NCBI GenBank assembly: GCA_028456385.1
Contig: JALNQF010000047.1
Span: forward strand, 208,584 to 272,583
DNA: 64,000 bases
Direction of reading: 5' to 3'
Source of the DNA: Ophiosphaerella korrae
Taxonomy: Eukaryota > Ascomycota > Dothideomycetes > Pleosporales > Phaeosphaeriaceae
Below the pieces are notes generated by a model. That model saw only the letters and a list, made by a program, of their open reading frames with translations. It was not told the origin of the DNA and did no database searches. Shown here one piece after another: positions 30,725-44,916 of the stretch (its first letter is position 1; the number at the start of each line of letters is the position of its first letter). The translations under genes were made by a program, and so were the position numbers.

Positions 30725-33700
30725 CTATCTCCTCCTTTATATAGGTCTCTATTTCTCTATTCTAGAGCTAAGGTTATTTATCTTATTTCTTTATTAATCT
30801 CTAATTCTTTATTACTTTCTATACTATCTTGTTTTTAATATAATAAACTTCTCTTTATAGCTTATATTATTTATAATAGAGTTAAAATATTCTTTTATTA
30901 TTATTATACTTTATTAGGTCTTTTATATCTTATATCTTTAAATAATTATAAATATTATAATAAGTATATTCTTACTAATATTTAGTATAAATATATTTCT
31001 TCTAGTATTTTACTTATAGAGTATAAGTATTTAATTTCTATATAGTCTCTTTCTACTAAGTTATATAAGGCGAGCTATTAATAAAGCTTAAGAGAAATTA
31101 ATATTATAGCTTACTATAGCTAAGGCTAAGTATAAGTTAACTCTTTATAAGCTAGTAAAGCTTTATTTATATATTAAGCGCCTTTATAAATTAAAAGCTT
31201 ATAATAACACTAAGTTATCTAAATAGTTTTATACCTTAGAGGCTAAATTAGATCTTAAGGACGTAGTAGAGGCTACTCTAGCTCTTATTATATTAAGTAC
31301 CCTTATTATCTCTCTATCTATTAAAAGTATTATAGATTTTCTTAGTTTACTATAAAGCGCTCTAGAGAGTTTTAACTTTAGAACTCTTTTAGTTTCTTAA
31401 AGTAATTAAAGTTTTCTTCTAGTTTCTAAGTATCTTTCTATATTTACTTTTTTTTATCTATACCTATTTATTTTACTAAGAAGTAGTTCTTACTATTATA
31501 GAATTAGTATTATAAGATTTTCTTAACTTTTTATTCTTTTTATTCTCTATACGTATTTACTTTATATACTAGTAGTTCTATATCTTATAGTACTTTCTCT
31601 TGTAGTACTATATAGAATATTAAGTATATCTTTATTTTATCTAGTAGTTTTAATTTAAATATAACTAGTATAACTTTCTTCTTTATTTTATATAGTCTTA
31701 TATTAACGTAATCTAGTTTTAAACTTAATTATTTACTTTTAATATTTCTTTAAATTAACTATACTTTTTCCTCTTCTTTAAATTAAGGCCTTTCTTTATA
31801 TTTTCTATTATAGTACTTTACTATTTAATTATACAAGAATTTTATATTCTATCTTAGTTAATTATAGATTTCTTTTATTCTATTTATAAAGTTTTCTATT
31901 CTTAGAGTCTAAGATTCTATCTTTTTTAGTATCTAGTATATATTAGAATTAAATCTATAATTTATAAAAAAAAGTAATACTTTTATTACTATATTCTTTA
32001 TACTATTATATACTAGCTATACTATAAGTAGTAACTATACCTAATTATTCTAATTGTAGTTAAAGTAGTATCTTAATTACTATTCTACTATTTAGTTTAT
32101 ATATTCTAATTATCTATCTATTTATAGATAATACGCTATTAATATTTAATATTATATTCTTAATTATATAATTATTATCTCCTATAGTTTTAATATAAAT
32201 CTTATATCTTTATCTATAATAATTTTATCTAAGATACTATATTAGCTAATTATAGTTTCTAGAACCTAGTATACTATAACTTCTATCTTACTCTTTTCTT
32301 TATATAGTCTAAAGTAAGAGTACTTTATAAACTTATTTACTATTATTAGGATTTTATTATACTTAACTCCTAATATTAAGTCTTTTAACTTAAGTAGTTT
32401 TATAATAAAGTCTATTATAATAACTCTTTAAAGTTATTCTAGTATATTAACTAGTTATAGTATTTAATATAGTATATATCTACTATACTTATTTCTATAA
32501 TATTTTATATAATCTTATAGTACTTCTATTACTAGTTATCTTACTTTTAGAATATAGTAATCTTATAGTAGTTTATCTAATATTTTATTAATACCTTAGT
32601 ATCTATATACTAGTAGTTTATAAAATTATTATATAAACTCTTTCTATATCTTATTTAAGATATACGTTTTTTATATACTTTTATAATTTCTTTTTAAGTT
32701 TTAAGTTTTTTTATTTTTTTAGAAGCTTTATTTATTTCTTTTTAAATCTATTTATCTAGCTTACTACTTTTTCTCTTAAGTATTATAGCTATTCTAAGTA
32801 TATTTAAGATTAAGTATATTTTTTTATTTTTAACTAGAACTATACTAGTAGTATTTACTTCTTCTTATAAATCTAGTCTTTTACTTAAAGTATCTATAAA
32901 TTAGTTTTTTTTACTTCTAGTATATATAATCTTAAGGTTAAATATTAATAAGTATTCTTACTATCTTATATAGTATTATAATAAGTTTTTATTTATTATA
33001 AATTTTATAAGATTCTTATAATTAGTATAGACCTTTATTTAATACTTTACTTCTTATAAGTATACTTTTTACTACTTAAATACTTTATAGATTACTAGTA
33101 TTTCTTTGTTATAGATTAAGTAGTTAAGCTCTACTAGCTTTATTTTCTTAAAGAAGTATTTAACTAAGTATTTTTATTTAGTATCTAAGTCTTCTTATAT
33201 TAGTACTATTCTATAGACTAAGTTTAATATATTTATTTTTACTATTACTAGTAGGTCTAAGTTATATATTCTAATAACTAGGTTCTCTATAAACTTCTAT
33301 TTAATCTAGTTAAATACTTTATTATATTCTTAAGTCTATTTAAATAGTATATCTTTTCTTATAAGTTTTATTAATAGTTTTATTATTTTTAACTATTTTA
33401 CTATTAATTTTCTATAAAAATATACTAACTTATAAAACTATTATACCTTTTATAAGTTTTTTAGTATTAGCTATTTCTAAATTACTTTAATTTTATTTAG
33501 ATTAATCTTTATTTTTCTAAGTTTAATAATAAATCCTAGGAAATTAGTTTTCTTTATATAGAACTTGTATTTCCTTATTTTAAAGAATAGTTTATTTTCT
33601 ACTAGTTTTTCTAGTACATTATATATATATTATATATATTCTTCTTCTATTTCTAAGAATATAAAGATATTATCTAAGTATATAAATATAAAAACGTCTA

Positions 33701-35470
33701 AGTATTCTTTTAAGACTATATTTATTCTTTTTTAGAATACTACTAGTATATTTATTAATCTAAAGAGTATAACTATATATTTAAATAGTTTATACTATAT
33801 TCTAAATACTATTTTCTATTTATTACTTTTTTTAATTCTAATCTAATAGTAAGTATTTTAGATATCTAGTTTTATAAAGATTTAAGCCTTTTATAGCTTA
33901 TTTTATATCTTATCTATATATAGTAAAAGGTATTAGTTTTTACTTATAATTACGTTTATTTTTCTAAAGTTTATATAAAGTCTTATATTATTTATTTATT
34001 TTTTATTTATAAATATAAGTTTATATACTACTAAAGATTAAAATTCTTATATTTATTTTTTCTTTATTACGTTTTTAATAAATACTTATTTTATTTTAGA
34101 CTCTTTTTTAGTTTTTTAGTAGACTAGGCTCTATCTTATATTCTTTCTTTCTTCTAGGTCTATTACTAAGTCTTATAGCTAATAGTCTAGAAAGTAATCT
34201 TTAGGTTTAGTAAGTTACTTCTCTTATTTCTTATATTCTTCTAGGAATTTTCCTTTATATATACTTATATTAGCTTTTAATATTTCTTTCTTAAAGTAGC
34301 TAATTTTCTTTATTCTTTAATTAATCTTTAGGTTAGTTATCTATAACTATAGTATTCTTAATATTATATCTTATTTATTATTAATTATTATTATATCTAT
34401 AACTATATTTTTAATCTTTAACTCTTTTAGCTCTAGTATAGAGAGTATTGTTTTAAACCTAATAAGTTTTTAGAATAGTTTTCTTTTTATTATACTAAGT
34501 TATTAATAGTATCTTTTTATTATATAGTTTATTTCTTATCTTTTTATAAAAATTTTTAATATATAGTTCTTTATAGCTTTACTATTAATTATTACTTATA
34601 CTTTTCTTTCTTAGTATATACTTATTTTTAAAATATATAGGCCTCTTATACCTTCTAGTTATTTTTACTTAGGTAATTTTATAAATTATTTATTTTTTTA
34701 AAGCTATTACTTTATCTTCTATTTATAGTTCTTATATTTAGGATATTTATTATATATATACTTATACTATAGTTTTCTTTAAATATATTCTTTAGATAGC
34801 TTAGGTCTTAGTCTAATTAATATATATTTTTTATTAGGTATTTTAGTTATTTTCTAACCTTAGATTTTTTTCTTTAGAATTACTTTTATATAGTTATATC
34901 TTTCTTTTTATATTAGCTATATATAGTTTTATACTTTTATTTCTTTATCTAAGTAATAGTTTATATTTAGGTATAATACCTATAATATCTCTAGGTATAC
35001 TAAATATTCTAGGTTAATTCTCTTATTATTTCCTACTTAGTATTTATCTATACTAGGTCTTATTATTATTAGGATATAGTATACTACTAGTATACATAGT
35101 ATATAAGCTTTATTAATCTATTATATTTTTTTTACTAAGTACTACTATTTTCTTTATATAAGTATTCTTCTTACTATAACTATATATTACTCTATTTATT
35201 TTTAGAATATTATAAACTTTATTACTTTAGGATTATATTCTTTTTAGTCTTTATATACTTCTTCTATACTTATAACTAGTAAGTATATCTAAATAAACTT
35301 CTATTCTTTATTTTATTCTACTATATCTATTATTATATAGCTATTATAACTATATATATTTAACTAGGTATAGTTTATACTTTTTATATTAATTTATCTT
35401 TTATCTTTTTATAGTCTTTTAGAAAAGACTATAGTAGTTTCTTTATCTAGTACTTATCTTTTAGCTTAGA
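30317..35470 (-). mobile_element. Gypsy element F, truncated, RIP-destroyed
   Basis: Minus-strand Ty3/Gypsy copy. Its 3' LTR is at 30317-30724 and the interior is homologous, segment by segment, to elements C (minus) and D (plus). The reverse transcriptase signature on the minus strand at 33669-33680 reads YLDN. The element stops abruptly at 35470, where the LTR of element A begins; the 5' gag part and 5' LTR are missing. CpA and TpG are nearly absent (none in 31081-31140), so every ORF is closed by TAA/TAG. Confidence 0.75.
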
Positions 35471-35929
35471 TATTATAGGCGTAATAAGAGAAATCGAGAT
35501 AGAGCTAATTAGCTCTAATATAGATACTAACAAAGTATAAGATAAGTAGAGTAATAACTTTAATTAGGAGACTACTTATAACTAGGATACGTAGTAGTAA
35601 TCTATAATTACACGCGAATAGATTAGAGTAATCTATAATAACGTATAAATAGATTAAAGTAATCTATAGTTACGTATAAATAGATTAGTAGTAATCTATT
35701 ATACTATATAAATAAATTAGTATAAGTATATAGTTAATAGGATACGTATTATTAAGATAGTATTAGTAATTTAATCCTTTAACTATAGAACGCTAATATA
35801 AGACAATTATAAGATATTTTCTATTATTTATAGTTATTATAGATTATAAATATAAACTATTATTATTACCTTATAATCTACTAATAACCTAAAGGTTACT
35901 AAGAAGTTAACTTTAGTAACCCTATTATA
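35471..35929 (+). repeat. LTR of Gypsy element A (459 bp)
   Basis: Starts TATTATAGGC and ends CCTATTATA; followed by the CCTTACTAATTTAG leader also seen in D. It contains four short inverted-repeat units (TAATCTAT..ATAGATTA) at about 35598-35722. Confidence 0.8.
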
Positions 35930-36945
35930 CCTTACTAATTTAGTTATTATAAGAAGTAAAGCGTAAGTAGTGTATAGTCTAGCTAATATAATAGTAGAAA
36001 GTTTAACTAAATAAATAGCTAAGGTACCTAAGAGTAGTTATAAATTAGATAGTATAGTATAAGAAATAATTAAAAATTATATAAATAACTTAATCTTAGA
36101 TAAAAAAAATATAAAGATAGTAATTAATACTTTAGAAATATAAAACAAGAAACTTTAAGACTATATAAAGTAAAATAAAGTATAAATTAAAGCTATTATT
36201 AAAAGTTAGAACTAGATAGAACTAATTATATAAAGACTAGAAATAAGTATAATAAAGAAACTACTAAAGATACCTATCTTTAAAAAGTTTAATAGAATAA
36301 AAGAGAAACTAAGACCTTTTATAGTATTAATATAACTCTAAATAGATATATAAGTACTATACTTTAATATAAAAGAAAGAAAGTAATATATATTAGAATA
36401 TACCTTAAAGAAGATATAATAAGATAGTTTAAATCTTACTAGATAGACTATATAATATACACTCTAATAATATAGAAAGATAAAACTAGAGCTATCTTTA
36501 GAAGTTATAAATACTTTACTAGGTAAATAAGAGTAGTATTTAGAGATATAGATATTACTTAATAAGTAAAAGAAAAACTTAAAAGGCTTATATAAAGTAA
36601 AAGTATTTTTAAATATATATTATAGTTTAAATAACTATTATAAAATATAGAATAAAATAAATTAGCTCTAATATTACAATTTAAATAAAGACTAAATATA
36701 AAAATTTAATATAAAATAATTTATATAGAGAAACCTAGGATACTAGAAGCTCTAAAATAATAGGTAATATAAATTAATAATAATCTTTAAAAATAGAAGA
36801 AGAATAAGTATAGTAGCTAACTTAGAAACTAGGATATTAGAGACTCTATAATCCTTAATACTAATAAAAATAAAAAGAAAAAGAAAAATAAAGACTTTAT
36901 ATACTTTAATTATAGTAAGAAAGGCTACTACGTAAATATAATAAG
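35471..36945 (+). mobile_element. Gypsy element A, 5' fragment (LTR and part of gag)
   Basis: A 459-bp LTR (35471-35929) is followed by leader and gag sequence closely matching element D (57081 to about 58085). The match fades at about 36945, close to the insertion of element B. I did not find the rest of A to the right of B. Confidence 0.7.
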
Positions 36946-36977
36946 AGTTTGTTAAATACTTAAGATTCTTGTAAACT

Positions 36978-37222
36978 CTAGTACAAGTTAGAAGTAGAGC
37001 TAATATACTAAAGATTATAATATTATATAGTTATAATCTAAAGTAGAGCTAGTATACTATATAGGTATATAAAAGGCTTAATACTTATAAAAAGAGTAAA
37101 GTAAGTATTATTCTCTTTTAGATACTAGTAGTACTATTAAATACTATCTATTATCCCTTTACTATCTCTTATAGCTTATAGTAAGTACTATTATTTTCTA
37201 GCTACTTCTTAATATAATAATA
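36978..37222 (+). repeat. 5' LTR of Gypsy element B
   Basis: Matches 42523-42715 plus 42970-43026 nearly base for base, including TATTATTCTCTTTTAGATAC. Ends are approximate because the termini are RIP-eroded. Confidence 0.8.
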
Positions 37223-40200
37223 CTTCTTTACTAATAGTCTAGAGATAATAATAATATACTCCTTACGATAGGCTATAATAATTAAAGAAAATATATAGTT
37301 AATAGTTAAATAAAACCCTATATAGAGTATAAGTAGTTTATAGCTAGGTTATATACTAAGTACGCTAGTAATAATTAAAGAATATATTTATAAAGTAACT
37401 ACTAGACGTAATAAATTAGCTTAACTATATATACTCTACGCCTTAGAAGATAAGATTATATATCTAGAATAAGAATAAACTACTCTTTACGCTATAACTC
37501 CTAAGAATAACTTTAAAGTTACTATTATTACTTCTTAAAAGTATAATATAAACTTCTTAGTTAATAATACGCGCGTAAAGCGTATACTTTACCTTAAAGA
37601 GCCTATAGTATATAAAGGTAAATCTCTAAAAGAATACTAGAAGTACTATTACTTATATAAAATAGTATTTTACTTTATACTCTAAAACTTTAGAGTAGAA
37701 AAGGATAAAGTCTTTTAGGCTATATAATACCTTAAGAGAGACCTATATAAATAATAGTATATATATATTAAGTATAATCTAAATATAAATAAACCTCTTA
37801 CTTAGAAGTACTTAAAAAAGTACTTACTAAACCTACTCTCTAACCCTATTAACTATAGCCTAGAGGTAGTAATAGTATATACTATAGCTACTTAATATAA
37901 AAAATAAAGTATAAAATCTTTTACTAAATATCTAGATATCTTTAAAGACTAGCTTCTTTAGTATATAGAAGAATAAAGGATTTAGTACCTTTTTTTAAAA
38001 CTATAGCCTAAACTATAAAAAGTAATTACTAACTATTATTAGGTTCTAGTAATAAGAGAAGACTTTATTACTTTAAGCTTAATACTTAAGTATAACTTAT
38101 ATAATATAATAAAATTACAAGAGCTTTATATAAATAGTATAAGTAAAGAAAACTTAAAAAAGGCCTAAATAAAAAGAGATATAAAGAACCTCTAAAATAA
38201 GTTAGTAAATAAGTTTACTATTAAATACTTTAAGTACTATAAAAAGAAATACTATACTAGTAAGTACTATAGTAGTAACTCTAACTATATTCTAGTCTAT
38301 ATAAACTAAATAGAAAAAGGCCTAGCCTTATTATTAGCTCTAGGATAGTAAAGTATAGAGTAATTAATATCTTACTAAGTATATAGCGTATATATAGCGT
38401 AGCTTTAAGCTTAGAACTAGAAATAAAGCTTTAAGTTATTTTAGACCTTTAAGTAGATATTAGTCTTATTAGTTAGTAGACTATAGTAGAAATAGGACTA
38501 AAACTAATCTAAGATACTAAGCTCTTTAGACTAGGCTAGATAGAAGTATAAAGGTAAAATACTTATACTACTTATAAGCTTTAGGTATACTTTACTAATA
38601 ATAATAAAGTAATATATAAGTCTAAGATTATAGTATATAGAGTAGATAAAGAAAGAGTAGTACTTTTTCTTAGAAATCCTTTTCTTAAATAAAAAGAGAT
38701 ATAACTTAACTATAGATTATAAATATAGCGTTAAAGATATACTTCTATTACCTAAGTATAGTTATATATAACTAAAGAATTTATAAAAGACCTAAGAAAA
38801 ACGTAAGTAAAACTATACTTACTAAGAGTACTTAAGACTAATATAATTAACTTAGAATATAATATATATATCTATACTATACTTATAGTATAAAAGTTAT
38901 ATATTCTAGATACTTTATTAGAATACTATAACGTATTTAATAATATTACTATATAGATACTACTTTACTTAAAGAACTCTAATTACGTAATCCTATTAAT
39001 AGAAGAAAAAGAACCTTTCTATAAGCTACTCTATAATCTCTCTCTATATAAGCTTAAAGTACTCTATATATATATAGAAGATACGCTCTATAAGAGCTAG
39101 ATACGTTATAGTAATAGTCTAGTAAAAGTACTTATCTTTTTTATTCTAAAGAAAGATAGAGCCTTATACTTCTATATTAACTACTATAGCTTAAACTTAG
39201 TTATAGTAAAAGATTAGTACTTACTCCTACTAATTAGAGAAACACTAGACTACTTATTAGGTATATAATACTATACTACCTTAGATCTTAAAGATACTTA
39301 CTATAAGATTAGAATTAAATTAGGAAATAAGTAGAAAACTACTTTTTATACTTACTATAGGTATTTTAAATACTTAGTAATACTTTTTAAGCTAACTAAC
39401 GCCTCTACTAGTTTTTAAGCATATATTAATAAAGCGCTTAGTAGACTCCTAGATTATATATATATAGTATACCTTAATAATATACTTATATATACTTATA
39501 GTAATAATATTATACTATACTAGTACACTATCTACTTTATACTAGTAGTACTAAGAAGAGTAGAACTCTTTATAAACCTAAAGAAATATACCTTTATATC
39601 TAATAAAGTATATTTTCTAGGCTTTATTATTATAAGGCGTAGTATACGCGCTAAACCTAAGCGTATTAAGACTATTACGTAATAGCTAGAGCTTATAAGT
39701 ATTAAAGAACTATAGTTATTTCTAAGTTTTATAAACTTCTACTAAAGATTTATTAAGAAATATACTTATAAAATAGCTTCCTTTATAGACTTATTAAAAA
39801 GGAAGTAAGAATTTTATTAGCCTAGTATAGTATAAAAAGCTTTTAAATAACTTAAAGTATACTTTATATATATACTTATCTTATACTACTATAACTTAGC
39901 GCTACTTATTTACTTAAAGATAGATACGTTAACTTTTATAATCTCTAAGATCTTATCTTAACTCTACTTAGATAAGAAATAGTATCTAGTTACCTTTACT
40001 TCTAAAAAACTATAAGAAGTAGAATTAAACTATAAAATATATAATACTAAACTTCTTACTATTATTTATAGTTTTAAATAGTAGAAATACTACTTTAAAA
40101 GTATATAGTATATAATTTAAGTACTTATAGATTATAATAACCTATACTTAATACGTACTATATATAAGCTAAACCTATACTAAGTATACTAAGCTATATA

Positions 40201-42239
40201 CTTAGAAGCTTTTAATTTTAAAGTAAAATACTAGGCTAGTAAGCTAAATCTTATAAATAGCTTCTTAAGAAGATATAACTATAAGTAAGAGAACTTATTA
40301 CTAGTACGCTTATTACTTACTCTTTAGGAAAAATTATAACTAGTAAGCTTAGTAGCTAGAGTAGAAATAACTAGTAGAGTAAGAAGATTTATAACTAAGC
40401 TAAGCTTAGAAAGCGTATATAAAATATATAGGGCTAGAGACTATAGTACTAAAAGAACTCCTACTACTAGCGCTATAAAATATATACTATACGTACTATA
40501 CTTAATAGCTAGAGAGTTAGTTAGTAGTAAACTTATATTAGTAAAGTCTAAAGCCTTTCTAATAACCTTATATAGACTATAGTAAAAAGATACTTTTATA
40601 TAAGTATAAGTAGAGAGTTTAATAAAAGTTAAAAGTACTTAATATAGTAGTAAAGTATAAGTATAGTACTTAGATAATAAGAAAGTCTTAAGATATAAAG
40701 GTAGAGTATACGTTCTAAAGGAACCTACTATTAGGTAAGAAATTCTACTCTAGTATTATAACTTATATATAGCTAGCTACTTTAGCGTATATAGAACGCT
40801 TAAGCTAATTATAAGATACTATTACTAGCTATTAATAGAGTAAGATATTTAGGAATATATAAAGACTTATATAATATACTAGTAAAGTAAAGTACTAAGG
40901 TATAAGTAGTATAGAAAATTATCTCCTTTACTAATCTTAAGTAATATTTTTAAAGAAGTTTCTCTAGACTTTATTATAGGCTTCCTACTTTTAAAAAATA
41001 GCTTAAAGTACGTTTATAATATAATACTAGTAATAGTAAACTACTTATCTAAAATAGCTATCTATATCTTAGTACTTAAAAAGTAAAACGCGTAATAGTT
41101 TATAGAAGTATACTTTAATAATATTATTTTAAACTATAAGATATAAAAAGGTATTATATTAGACTAAAAGTTAATCTTTACTTTAAAATTTTAAGTAGAA
41201 ATATACTACTAACTATAAGTAAAGTATAAGCTAAGTATAGCTTTCTACTTATAGACTAATAAGTAAACTAAATAATAAAATTAGACTCTAGAATAGTATT
41301 TAAGAATCTTTACAATAGAGAATTAAAATAATTAGGTTACTTTACTAAAAATAGTACAATTTATATATAATAACTTAATTTATAAAGGAATAAAGATAAT
41401 ACCTTTTTATACTATACTAAGTAAATACCTAATCTTTATATACTTACCTAAAGATAGTAAGCTAGAAAAAGAAGTACTAAACGCTATTTAAAGAGTAAAG
41501 CGTATATATAGTATATAAGTAATATTTATAAAGTTTTTATAAAAAGTATAAGTATATTAAGTATAGTACTATAATAATAAATATAAACTAGAAGTTTTTA
41601 GAAAAAAAGAGCTAGTTCTACTAAGTATAAAGAACTTAAGCTTTACTTACTAACTATATAAGAAGCTATTAGATAAGTTTATTAGACTATTTTAAGTATA
41701 AAACGTAGTAGGAATATAGGTATACTACTTACTACTACTACCTTACTATTATATTTAGAACGTATTTTATATTTCTCTCTTTAAGAGATAGAAATCTTAA
41801 TTAGGTATAGAAGATAATACCTAGCTACCTAAAGTAATAGAGAAAAAAAAAAAAGTATAAAAAGTTAAAAGAATCTTAAAAAAATATAAAAAGAAAAGAT
41901 AACTAGAGTATCTCTTTAGATAGAAAGAATATAATAAATCCTAAAATATATAAACTCTTACTATAGATTTTAAAGATATAGATAAACTACTTAAAGATTT
42001 TAATTTAGTTTAAAGCGCTCTATAATTAAAACGTATATAGAAAATATAATTTATATACTTAAAACGTACTTATAGAGTAAATAGTATAATCTAACTTTTA
42101 GCTCTATAGCTAAGTATCTATATATATAAAAAATAAATAATTATACTATAAACTATTTCTTTTCTACTTATTAGATAAGCCTAAACTACTCTTTACTTAC
42201 TTTTTACTTACTTTTTAAAAGTAAGATATCTTAACTTTT

Positions 42240-42330
42240 TACTTTATCTTCTTTTTCTTTTTCTTCTTTTTCTTCTTCTTCTTCTACTTCTTTTTCTTCT
42301 ACTTCTTCTTCTTTACTACTATCTTTATTA
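42240..42330. repeat. Polypyrimidine CTT microsatellite
   Basis: Runs of CTTCTTTTT and CTTCTT from about 42240 to 42330 near the 3' end of element B. The complement is purine-rich and could encode a Lys/Glu-rich tail, or serve near the plus-strand priming region. Role not determined. Confidence 0.6.
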
Positions 42331-42522
42331 TTATCTTCTTTATTATTAACTTATTTTATAAAAAAGTAGCTATAGTAAACTTAAAAAGTAGTTAGTATAC
42401 GCTATATAAGCGTAGTATAAGTAAATATATAATATAGTAAAGGTAGCCTAAAATCTCTATTAATACTCTAACTAAACCTTACTACTAAGCTATAAGGCTA
42501 TACTATTTAGTTAAAATAAGCC

Positions 42523-43026
42523 CTAGTATAAGTTAGAAGTAAAGCTAATATACTAAAGATTATAATATTATATAGTTATAATCTAAAGCAAAGCTAGAAT
42601 ACTATATAAGTATATAAAAAGCTTAATACTTATAAAGAAAGTAAAGTAAGTATTATTCTCTTTTAGATACTAGTAGTACTATTAAATACTATCTATTATC
42701 TCTTTACTATCTCTTTGTAAGGACAGCATACTACTAAGCTAATCCTAACAAAAAGGGGCTAATAGCTAGTTAAGCTATTGCAGTAGTATATAATATATAT
42801 ACTAGTTATTATCGCTTAAAGTTCTTCGAACTCGCTTAGGGTTGTACTAAGTTGTATGCGGTAGAATATACTAGCCGACAGAGCTAGCACGCGCTAGTTA
42901 CTCAGCCTAGTAGAGCTCGTCGACAGCGCTAAGCGTACCCTAATAGCTCTCCGCCCTAGACCCCTTACACTCTTATAGCTTATAGTAAGTACTATTATCT
43001 TTTAGCTACCTCTTAATATACTAATA
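42523..43026 (+). repeat. 3' LTR of Gypsy element B, split by an insertion
   Basis: The LTR is continuous from 42523 to 42715 and from 42970 (repeating CTCTT) to about 43026. A 254-bp solo LTR lies between. Confidence 0.8.
42716..42969. mobile_element. Solo LTR of an unrelated element, 254 bp
   Basis: Begins TGTAAGG and ends CCTTACA (perfect 7-bp inverted termini, TG..CA) and is flanked by CTCTT on both sides (42711-42715, 42970-42974). The uninterrupted sequence is known from the 5' LTR of B, so the insertion is certain. It is visibly GC-richer than its surroundings and keeps CpA/TpG, so it entered after the heavy RIP or was too short to be recognised. Contains a TATATAAT-like run. Confidence 0.85.
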
Positions 43027-44522
43027 GCTAAAGTACTTTATTAAGTTATATCTTTATTAGAGCTCTATTTTAAGTATATAGTTAATATTTTAGGCTTTTT
43101 TAAGTAGTTTTAGTAAAAGTTAAAAGTAGTAATTATATTTTATAAAAGGCTTTTTTATACTTATTAATAGTTTTAAGCTTATTAAAGTAGTTCTAGTAAA
43201 AGCTAAAAGTAGTAATTATACTTTAGAAAAAGCTTTTTTATACTTATTAGTAAGTTAAAGTACTTTAATAAGTTATATCTTTATTAAAGCTCTATTTTTT
43301 AAGTATATATAAAGTTAGTAGTTTAGCTTTTTTTAAGTAGTTCTAGTAAAAGTTAAAAGTAGCTTTATATTTTATAAATTCTTTTAATAGCTTCTATATA
43401 GGTTTATTATAGCTAGTTTAGTAAACTAAGTAGTACTATCTTATATATTTTCTACTCTCTTTAAAGTATATATCTAAGATAGCTTCTACTAAGTATTTTT
43501 TATATACGCCACTAGTTTCTTTATTAGTAATAATAATAGAAATTAGCTATAGTAAGTCTTAATCTAGTAAAAGTTTCTAATCTCTAGAGTATAATAGTTT
43601 TAGAAAGAAAACTAAAAATATACTTTTACTTAGTATTTTTTAGAGTAGTACTAGCTTATATACTTTACTATTATAGATAACTCTTTTAATAGAGTATAAG
43701 CTTACTTATTAGTAGTTTAATTTTAGAATTAGCTAAGTAGTTTTCTAATTAGCTATACTAATATAGGCTTAGTTACTAACTTTATATACTAGTCTACTTT
43801 AGTAAAAAGTATTAGCTTAAGCTACTTACTTTTATTATACTTAGAGTATTTTTTCTTTAAAGTAAGCTACTAAGTTACTATAAGTATTAAGTAACTTATT
43901 AGATTATATATTAGTTATATTAAGCTAAGTTTAGTTAATCTTTATTATTTTTACTAGAGTATATACTACTATAGAGGTAATACCTTAGATCTATAAAAAA
44001 TAAAGTTATTCTATTAAATATATTAATAGTATTACTTACTTAGAACTTAGCTATATATAGCTAAGCTTCTTAGTTATCTTATACGTAGTTAATATATTAC
44101 TTTAAAAAGATTTCTAGAGCTTAATTTACTTACTTAGTTTAGCTATTAGTTTCTAAGTAGTAAGTAGTTAAGAGCTTTTATATAATATAGAAGCGTTTAT
44201 ATATATAGTACTAAAATTAGCTAATAAAAGTTATTTTTTTATTAGATATAATATTTATTAAAACTTTATAAAGCTTAAAAATAGATATAAAATATTAAGT
44301 AGCTTTTTTAAGTTTTAAGAACTTATAAAAGAAAAAATAGTATTTTTTTATAAAGTAGTAGTAAATTACTAAAATATATTTATAAATTTAGCTACTATTT
44401 TTACTAGCTAGTAAGGCTTAAATATAGTCTACAAAGATATTAGTTTAGAGTATATAGAGAATTAGTATAAGTTAAAAGTAGCTAAGTTTACTATCTTTTA
44501 AGTTCTTTATATAGTAGTAGAT
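43027..44522. other. RIP-eroded repeat DNA with local tandem copies
   Basis: No gene. A word TAGTAAAAGTTAAAAGTAG recurs near 43121, 43196 and 43353, and AGTTATATCTTTATTA recurs near 43042 and 43270, so segments of about 75 and 225 bp were duplicated. Identity of the parent element unknown. Confidence 0.5.
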
Positions 44523-44685
44523 TGTTATATAGTAGCTTTACTCTACTATACTAAATAAACCTAAAAAGGTAACTAAGTATTTAATAATATTAAATATAGG
44601 AGTAGAATAGTATATATTACTTAAAGGCTCTTACTTTTACTTACGCTTTACGTAGCTATAGCCTACTATAGCTTATAGCGTAATA
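44523..44685 (-). repeat. LTR of the TRIM-like element (left copy)
   Basis: 163 bp. Differs from the right copy mostly by C/T and G/A changes, as RIP predicts. Confidence 0.8.
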
Positions 44686-44916
44686 ATATCCTCTTTTCTT
44701 ATAGTATATATCCTTAGGCGCTAGACTATAATAAGTAGTAATACTAGACCTTTTAGTAGCTTATAATAGTTCTAGCGTATATCTTTAGTAGCTTAGAAGT
44801 ACTCTATCTTAGCCTAGTCTCTACTAGCTAGCTAGGCTAACTAGCTATTAGTAGGGTTAAACTAACGCACTTAGCTTAACCTACTCTACACGTAGTATAG
44901 TTATTATTAAATACTA

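Larger units (their letters stand above)
36978..43026 (+). mobile_element. Gypsy element B, RIP-destroyed
   Basis: Flanked by about 245-bp LTRs (about 36978-37222; about 42523-43026 with an inserted solo LTR). The plus strand encodes a decayed Gypsy polyprotein. The RT region around 39300-39500 has a recognisable LDLKDTYYKIRIK-like segment, and the YxDD box has become YLNN (39470-39481). Connection and RNase H regions follow, with integrase-like sequence to about 41700. A different family from A, C, D and F by LTR and sequence. Target duplication could not be fixed. Confidence 0.75.

Noticed and set aside
30623..30838. 71-codon plus-strand ORF rich in Leu, Ile and Ser
   Set aside because: It spans the end of an LTR and internal sequence of a minus-strand Gypsy element; low-complexity AT translation only.
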